13,113 nucleotides of DNA from Rhodocyclaceae bacterium (lineage in GTDB: Bacteria > Pseudomonadota > Gammaproteobacteria > Burkholderiales > Rhodocyclaceae). The translations under genes and the position numbers were made by a program. Of the stretch, positions 8,486 through 13,113 are shown one piece after another; the first letter of the stretch is position 1; each line of letters opens with the position of its first letter. The stretch is from NCBI GenBank assembly GCA_027325905.1, contig DAIEEM010000013.1:1-13113 (forward strand). Reading direction: 5' to 3'. The notes beneath the pieces were generated by a model. It was given only the letters and a program-made list of their open reading frames with translations. It was not told the DNA's origin and made no database searches.

Positions 8486-9172
8486 CTACGCGACGAAACG
8501 GTAGCCCACCCCGGCCTCGGTCAGCAGATGCCTCGGCTGCGAGGGATCGTCCTCGAGCTTCTTGCGCAGGTGCGCCATATAGACGCGGACGTAGTGGCTG
8601 TCTTGCGCGTGTGCCGGCCCCCAGACGTTCTTCAGCAATTGCTGGTGCGTCAGAACGCTGTCGGCATTGCCCGTCAGGTAGACCAGCAGCCGATATTCGA
8701 TCGGCGTCAGGTGCAGCGGCCGGCCGTCGCGCTCGACGAGGCGCCGGCCGAAATCGACCTTGATCTTGCCGAACTCGAAGACGCCCTGGCTGGCGCCGGG
8801 GACGCGCGCGCGGCGGCGCAGTTGCGCCCGCACGCGCGCCAGCAGTTCGGCGGCGCCGAAGGGCTTGACGAGGTAGTCGTCGGCGCCGGCGTCGAGCGCC
8901 TCGACCTTATCGGCCTCCGCGGTGCGCGCGGAAAGAACGATGACGGGAATCTCCGCCCAGGCGCGCAAGTCGCGGATGAAATCGACGCCGTCGCCGTCCG
9001 GCAAGCCGAGATCGAGTACGACCAGGTCGGGCTTGCGCGTACCCGTTTCGATGAGCCCGCGCTGCACCGAATCGGCCTCGAACACCTGGCAGCCCTCGGA
9101 CTCCAGCGACATGCGGACGAAGCGCCGGATCTTCGGCTCGTCCTCGACGACGATGACGACGGGCGCACTCAC
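8486..9172 (-). CDS. kdpE: KdpE, response regulator for potassium uptake
   Basis: This 228-residue OmpR/PhoB-type regulator is phosphorylated by KdpD and activates the kdp promoter at low K+ or under osmotic stress. The receiver domain (about 1-120) has the acidic pair E10/D11, phospho-acceptor D54 in VVLDLGLPDGDG, S81 and K103 in VKPF. The winged-helix DNA-binding domain (about 130-228) shows LTPIEYRLLVYL, HYVRVYMAHLRKKLE and a C-terminal GVGYRF. The start is GTG 9172, reading V-S-A-P, with GAGGGG (9178-9183) 5 nt upstream. The open frame continues further upstream, but only as an out-of-frame shadow of kdpD. Its GTG overlaps the kdpD TGA in a 4-nt GTGA, implying coupled translation. The stop is TAG at 8486-8488. 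Confidence 0.95.
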   Translation of the reverse strand: MSAPVVIVVEDEPKIRRFVRMSLESEGCQVFEADSVQRGLIETGTRKPDLVVLDLGLPDGDGVDFIRDLRAWAEIPVIVLSARTAEADKVEALDAGADDYLVKPFGAAELLARVRAQLRRRARVPGASQGVFEFGKIKVDFGRRLVERDGRPLHLTPIEYRLLVYLTGNADSVLTHQQLLKNVWGPAHAQDSHYVRVYMAHLRKKLEDDPSQPRHLLTEAGVGYRFVA

Positions 9173-11895
9173 GAACGCCCCTCGTCGGCGGCGATCGGGT
9201 CGTCTTCGTCGACCGCCACGGCGGGCGGGGTGCCGCGCGGCAGCGAAAAGACGAAGCGCGCGCCGCCGTCGCGGCCGTGCTCGGCGCGGATGCGCCCGCC
9301 ATGGGCTTCGACGATGGCGCGGCAGATCGCCAGGCCGAGGCCGACGCCGGGCGTTGCGCTCTCCTTGCGGCCGCGCTCGAACTTGTTGAAAATCGCCTCT
9401 TCGCGGCCAGCCGGCAAGCCGGGACCGTCGTCCGCGACCCAGACCTCGATGTCGCCGCCATCGACCACCGCAGCGCCGATCTCGACGGCGCTGCCGGGCG
9501 GCGTGTACTTGGCGGCATTGTCGAGCAGGTTCGCAAGCACGCGCTCGATCAGCACCGCGTCGAACTCCAGCAGCGGCAGGTCGTCGGGCAGGCGCACCGA
9601 GACGCGATGCTGCGCCAGCGCCGCGCCCACGGCCTTGAGCGAACTGCCGACGACTTCTTCGAGCGGCTGCCATTGGCGGTCGAGCTTGACGGCGCCCGAT
9701 TGCAGGCGCGCCATGTCGAGCAGGTTGTTCACCTGGGCGTTCATGCGCAGCACCTCCTCGCGCATCGAGGCAGCGATGTCGGCCTGCTGCGCCGAAGGCG
9801 GCGGCTGCGTCAGGAACATCGAGTCGGCGAGCCCGACCAGGGCCGCCAGCGGCGTGCGCAAATCATGGGAAATCGCCGACAGCAGCGAGTTGCGCAGACG
9901 CTCCGATTCCATCTGCACGGTGGTCGACTGCGCCACGTTCACGTAATGCACGCGCTCCAGGGAAATGGCGATCAGGCGCGCAAAGGTGTCGAGCAGGCGC
10001 CGCTGCTCGGGCGCCATGAGGCGGCGCGGATGGCGCGGCTCCAGCGCCAGGACGCCGCGCGTGCGCATCGGCGCCCGCAGCGGCACGTACAGCAGCGGAC
10101 TGCCGGCCAGCGTATCGGTGCCGCAGCCGGCCTCGGCACCGTGATCGAACGCCCATTGGCAGATGCCGAGGTCGACCGTCGGCACGCCGCCGGGCACGGC
10201 GATGGGTTCGTGCAGGCGATCGTCGTCGTCGGCCAGCACGATGGCGGCGCGGGCGCCGAAGCCGGTTTCGGCGAAACGCTGCGATATCTCCGCGATCTGT
10301 TCCGGCATCAGTGCGCCGGAGAGGTCGCGCGACATTTCGTAGAGCGCGCGCACGCGCTGCTCGCGGCGACCGGCGACGCGCGCCTGGAACTTGAGGCCGG
10401 CCGTCAGTTTTGCCGTGATGAGGCCGACGATGAGCATGACGGCGAAGGTCAGCAGGTACTGCGCGTCGGCCACGGCGAAGGTGAAGCGCGGCGGCACGAA
10501 GAAGAAGTCGAAGGCGGCGACGTTGAGGAAGGCGGCAGCAACCGCCGGCCCCAGGCCGTAGCGCACCGCCGCCAGCACCACCGCCAGCAGGAACAGCATG
10601 GCGATGTTGGCGAGATTGAACATGGATTGCAGCGGCATCGCCACCAGCGTCGCCAGCGCGCACAGCGCCGCGCTCATGGCGAACGACCGCCACGGTGCCT
10701 TGAGGCCGTCGAGCAGCGACTCGTCGGTCGGTTCGTCGCGGCGCCTCTCGTTGTGGCCCTCCTTGCGCGCCACCTGGATGACGTCGAGATCGGGGGCGCC
10801 CTTGCCGATGCGGTCGGCGAAGGAGCGGTACCAGAGCCGCCAGGGGCGCCCATGGTCACGGCCGACGACGACCTTCGAGAGATTGTGGTCGCGCGCATAG
10901 TCGATGATGGTCTCGACCGCCTCGCTGCCCGACAGGCTCGCCGTTTCGGCGCCGGTATCCTGCGCCAGCTTGAGGCTCTTGAGGATGCGCTGGCGCTGGT
11001 GGTCGGAAAGATGCCGCAGTTGCGGCGTCTCGACGTAGATCACGTGCCAGGGCACGTCGAGCTTGGCGGCGATGCGCGCGGCGCTGCGGATGATGCGGTC
11101 GGAGCCTTCGCCGGGGCCGATGCAGGCGAGCAGCGATTCGCGCGTCTGCCACACCGGCGCCACCGACTTGTCGCGGCGGTACTGGATCATCTCGCTGTCG
11201 ACGCGGTCGGCGGTGCGGCGCAGCGAGAGTTCGCGCAGGGCGATCAGGTTGCCCTTGCGGAAGAAATTCTGGATCGCGCGCTCGGCCTGGTGCGGCAGGT
11301 AGACCTTGCCTTCCTTGAGCCGCTGCAGCAGTTCGTCGGGCGGCAGGTCGACCAGCACCACTTCGTCGGCGGCGTCGAAGACGTGGTCGGTCACGGTCTC
11401 CCAGATGCGGATGCCGGTGATGCCGCCGACCACGTCGTTGAGGGTTTCGAGGTGCTGGACGTTGATCGTCGAATAGACGTCGATGCCGGAGGACAGCAGT
11501 TCCTCGACGTCCTGCCAGCGCTTCGGGTGGCGCGAGCCGGCGACGTTCGAGTGGGCCAGTTCGTCGACCAGGATCAGCGCCGGCTGGCGCGCCAGCGCCG
11601 CGTCGATGTCGAACTCCTTGAGCAGCTTGCCGCGGTAGGGAATCTCCTTGAGCGGCAGTCGTTCGAAACCTTCCAGCATGGCCTCGGTTTCCTTCCGGCC
11701 ATGCGTTTCGACGATGCCGACGACGACGTCCAAGCCCTGCGGCGCGAACTGGCGCGCGGCCGACAGCATGGCGTAGGTCTTACCGACGCCGGCCGAGGCG
11801 CCGAAGAAAATCTTCAGTTTGCCCCGCGCTGCGCGAACTTCCTCTTCCTTGAGGCGGGAGAGCAGTTCGTCGGGATCGGGGCGTTGATCTGTCAT
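9169..11895 (-). CDS. kdpD: KdpD, potassium-sensing histidine kinase
   Basis: This 908-residue inner-membrane sensor kinase and phosphatase for KdpE is close to the usual length of about 890-900. Domains in order are: the N-terminal KdpD domain with Walker A GASAGVGKT (32-40) and VDELAHSN; a universal-stress-like domain (about 250-370) with VVVGRDHGRPW; four membrane helices in the DUF4118 region (about 403-500); a GAF-like region (about 520-650); HisKA with SAISHDLRTPL (phospho-acceptor H677); and HATPase with N-box NLLDNAAKYTPPGS, G1 DDGPGLP and G2 GVGLGLAICRAIVEAHGG. All catalytic motifs are intact. The start is ATG 11895, 1 nt after the kdpC stop, with no clear Shine-Dalgarno sequence, so it is likely translated by coupling. 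It is part of the kdpBCDE transcript, so the sensor may be induced along with the pump. Confidence 0.97.
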   Translation of the reverse strand: MTDQRPDPDELLSRLKEEEVRAARGKLKIFFGASAGVGKTYAMLSAARQFAPQGLDVVVGIVETHGRKETEAMLEGFERLPLKEIPYRGKLLKEFDIDAALARQPALILVDELAHSNVAGSRHPKRWQDVEELLSSGIDVYSTINVQHLETLNDVVGGITGIRIWETVTDHVFDAADEVVLVDLPPDELLQRLKEGKVYLPHQAERAIQNFFRKGNLIALRELSLRRTADRVDSEMIQYRRDKSVAPVWQTRESLLACIGPGEGSDRIIRSAARIAAKLDVPWHVIYVETPQLRHLSDHQRQRILKSLKLAQDTGAETASLSGSEAVETIIDYARDHNLSKVVVGRDHGRPWRLWYRSFADRIGKGAPDLDVIQVARKEGHNERRRDEPTDESLLDGLKAPWRSFAMSAALCALATLVAMPLQSMFNLANIAMLFLLAVVLAAVRYGLGPAVAAAFLNVAAFDFFFVPPRFTFAVADAQYLLTFAVMLIVGLITAKLTAGLKFQARVAGRREQRVRALYEMSRDLSGALMPEQIAEISQRFAETGFGARAAIVLADDDDRLHEPIAVPGGVPTVDLGICQWAFDHGAEAGCGTDTLAGSPLLYVPLRAPMRTRGVLALEPRHPRRLMAPEQRRLLDTFARLIAISLERVHYVNVAQSTTVQMESERLRNSLLSAISHDLRTPLAALVGLADSMFLTQPPPSAQQADIAASMREEVLRMNAQVNNLLDMARLQSGAVKLDRQWQPLEEVVGSSLKAVGAALAQHRVSVRLPDDLPLLEFDAVLIERVLANLLDNAAKYTPPGSAVEIGAAVVDGGDIEVWVADDGPGLPAGREEAIFNKFERGRKESATPGVGLGLAICRAIVEAHGGRIRAEHGRDGGARFVFSLPRGTPPAVAVDEDDPIAADEGRS

Positions 11896-11896
11896 A

Positions 11897-12469
11897 TCAG
11901 CGGGTGGCGTCCAGTGCGAGATTGAGTTCTAACACATTGACGCGCGGCTCGCCGAAGAGTCCCCACTGGCGGTCTTGCGTATGTTCGGCGACCAGTGCCG
12001 CCAGTTTCTCCGGCGCCAACTGCCGCGCCTTGGCGACGCGCCCGACCTGGTAGAGCGCCGCCGCCGGGCTGATGTGGGGATCGAGGCCGCTACCCGAGGC
12101 CGTGACCAGATCGGCCGGGATCGGCAGTTTGTTGCCCGGATCGGCGGTCTTAAGCGCCTCGACGCGCGCCTTGACGGCATCGGCCAGCGCCGGATTCAGC
12201 GGCCCCAGGTTCGATCCGCCCGAAGCGGTGCCGTTGTTGGGCTGCGGCGAGGTCGCCGACGGCCGGCTCCAGAAATATTTCGGCTCGGAGAAGTTCTGTC
12301 CGATCAGCGTCGAGCCCACCGGCTTGCCGTCCTTGAGGACGATGCTGCCTGCCGCCTTGTCGCCGAACAGCGGCGCGACGACGGCCGCGGTCAGCAGCGG
12401 ATAGGCGATGCCGGTGACGGCCGAGAGCAGCACGAACAGGCTGACGGCGGGACGAATGAGTTCCTTCAT
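11897..12469 (-). CDS. kdpC: KdpC, K+-transporting ATPase subunit C
   Basis: This 190-residue subunit of the KdpFABC high-affinity K+ pump has one N-terminal membrane helix (about residues 7-30, [20 protein letters not shown]) and a periplasmic domain that stabilises the KdpA-KdpB complex. Family motifs seen are [53 protein letters not shown] and the C-terminal [10 protein letters not shown]. The start ATG 12469 is chosen because AAGGAG (12476-12481) lies 6 nt upstream and the resulting length equals the E. coli protein. A TTG six codons earlier (12487) would overlap kdpB and include the ribosome site in the gene. It lies 14 nt after kdpB and 1 nt before kdpD. Confidence 0.96.
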   Translation of the reverse strand: MKELIRPAVSLFVLLSAVTGIAYPLLTAAVVAPLFGDKAAGSIVLKDGKPVGSTLIGQNFSEPKYFWSRPSATSPQPNNGTASGGSNLGPLNPALADAVKARVEALKTADPGNKLPIPADLVTASGSGLDPHISPAAALYQVGRVAKARQLAPEKLAALVAEHTQDRQWGLFGEPRVNVLELNLALDATR

Positions 12470-12475
12470 GGTGTT

Positions 12476-12481
12476 CTCCTT
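12476..12481 (-). promoter_or_regulatory. Ribosome binding site fixing the kdpC start
   Basis: AAGGAG on the minus strand sits in the 14-nt kdpB-kdpC gap, 6 nt before ATG 12469. It argues against the upstream TTG at 12487 as the start. Confidence 0.7.
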
Positions 12482-12483
12482 GT

Positions 12484-13113
12484 TCAAGCCAGGCCGACGC
12501 CGGCGATCAAGAGGTCGATCAGCTTGATGCCGACGAAGGGCGCGACGAGGCCGCCGAGGCCGTAGACGAGCAGGTTCTTGCGCAGCAGCACGGCGGCGCC
12601 GAGCGGCCGGTAGCGCACGCCCTTCAGCGCCAGCGGGATCAGGAACATGATGATCAGCGCGTTGAAGATCACCGCCGAGAGGATGGCCGATGCCGGGCTC
12701 GCCAGCCCCATGACGTTGAGGGCTTCGAGCTGCGGATAGGTGGTGACGAAGGCCGCCGGGATGATGGCGAAGTACTTGGCGACGTCGTTGGCGATCGAGA
12801 ACGTCGTCAGCGAGCCGCGCGTCATCAGCATCTGCTTGCCGGTCTCGACGACCTCGATGAGCTTGGTCGGATTCGAGTCGAGATCGACCATGTTGCCGGC
12901 TTCCTTCGCCGCCTGCGTGCCGGTGTTCATGGCCACGGCGACGTCGGCCTGGGCAAGCGCCGGCGCATCGTTGGTGCCGTCGCCGGTCATCGCCACCAGC
13001 CGGCCTTCGGATTGGTGCTGGCGGATCAGCGCCAGCTTTGCCTCGGGCGTCGCCTCGGCGAGGAAGTCGTCGACTCCGGCTTCGGCGGCTATGGCAGCGG
13101 CCGTCAAGCGATT
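12484..13113 (-). CDS. kdpB: KdpB, K+-transporting P-type ATPase subunit B, C-terminal part (start outside window)
   Basis: The reading frame runs from the right window edge to TGA at 12484-12486, giving about 209 residues of a protein usually near 680. It begins N-R-L-T-A-A-A, the end of the conserved TGDN region of the P domain. It then shows [11 protein letters not shown], the hinge motif [10 protein letters not shown] and [12 protein letters not shown], and the C-terminal membrane helices with [15 protein letters not shown] and [20 protein letters not shown]. KdpB hydrolyses ATP to drive K+ import through KdpA. The phosphorylation DKTGT motif and the N domain lie outside the window. The next gene, kdpC, is 14 nt downstream. 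Identity is clear from near-textbook similarity to E. coli KdpB. Confidence 0.97.
   Translation of the reverse strand, partial: NRLTAAAIAAEAGVDDFLAEATPEAKLALIRQHQSEGRLVAMTGDGTNDAPALAQADVAVAMNTGTQAAKEAGNMVDLDSNPTKLIEVVETGKQMLMTRGSLTTFSIANDVAKYFAIIPAAFVTTYPQLEALNVMGLASPASAILSAVIFNALIIMFLIPLALKGVRYRPLGAAVLLRKNLLVYGLGGLVAPFVGIKLIDLLIAGVGLA

Noticed and set aside
9173..9673. N-terminal extension of kdpE as a possible fusion protein
   Set aside because: The extra frame lies inside kdpD out of frame, is Arg/Ala-rich, and KdpE has a normal start at GTG 9172 with its own ribosome site.
9277..11925. Very long open frame on the plus strand opposite kdpD (over 880 codons)
   Set aside because: It mirrors kdpD codon by codon in a GC-rich genome, is rich in Arg, Ala, His and Asp without recognisable domains, and has no ribosome site. 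It is a shadow of the real gene.
12470..12487. Longer KdpC starting at TTG 12487
   Set aside because: It would overlap kdpB and place the AAGGAG site inside the coding region; ATG 12469 gives the standard length.

Overview
The window is high-GC bacterial chromosome with tightly packed genes. Its gene content and protein style suggest a betaproteobacterium, probably of the Rhodocyclales type (Azoarcus/Thauera/Dechloromonas-like). This placement rests on protein resemblance recalled from memory, not on a search. No tRNA, rRNA, CRISPR array, insertion sequence or phage gene was seen.

Layout. (1) 1-1500, plus strand: the C-terminal part of a CoxE-like VWA-domain protein, followed 7 nt later by a Tat-exported FecR-domain protein. 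(2) 1764-3431, plus strand: a chemoreceptor with two membrane helices, almost no periplasmic region, and a C-terminal cytoplasmic domain that is probably its sensor. (3) 3559-5355, minus strand: a stand-alone GspE/PilB-type secretion or pilus ATPase, convergent with the chemoreceptor. (4) 5446-5838, plus strand: a small exported protein made of two 40-residue repeats with eight regularly spaced cysteines. (5) 5845-8248, minus strand: htpG (Hsp90) with a hypoxanthine/uracil-DNA-glycosylase-superfamily gene directly behind it. A good sigma-32 heat-shock promoter lies upstream of htpG. (6) 8486-13113, minus strand: the 3' end of a kdp potassium-uptake operon in the order kdpB (partial), kdpC, kdpD, kdpE. 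kdpA should lie beyond the right edge.

How the genes work together. KdpB and KdpC, with KdpA outside the window, form the high-affinity K+ transporter. KdpD and KdpE are the two-component system that switches it on under K+ limitation. All four are transcribed together with very small gaps, and kdpD and kdpE overlap by 4 nt. htpG and the glycosylase appear to be one heat-shock transcription unit, which would place repair of deaminated bases under the control that makes a chaperone. The VWA and FecR genes are probably one operon of unknown role. The chemoreceptor, the ATPase and the cysteine-repeat protein look like single-gene units.

Most of the window is ordinary housekeeping and accessory chromosome. 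I did not find a clearly new multi-gene system. The items most worth a second look are the htpG-glycosylase pairing with its promoter, the eight-cysteine repeat protein, and the inside-facing chemoreceptor.
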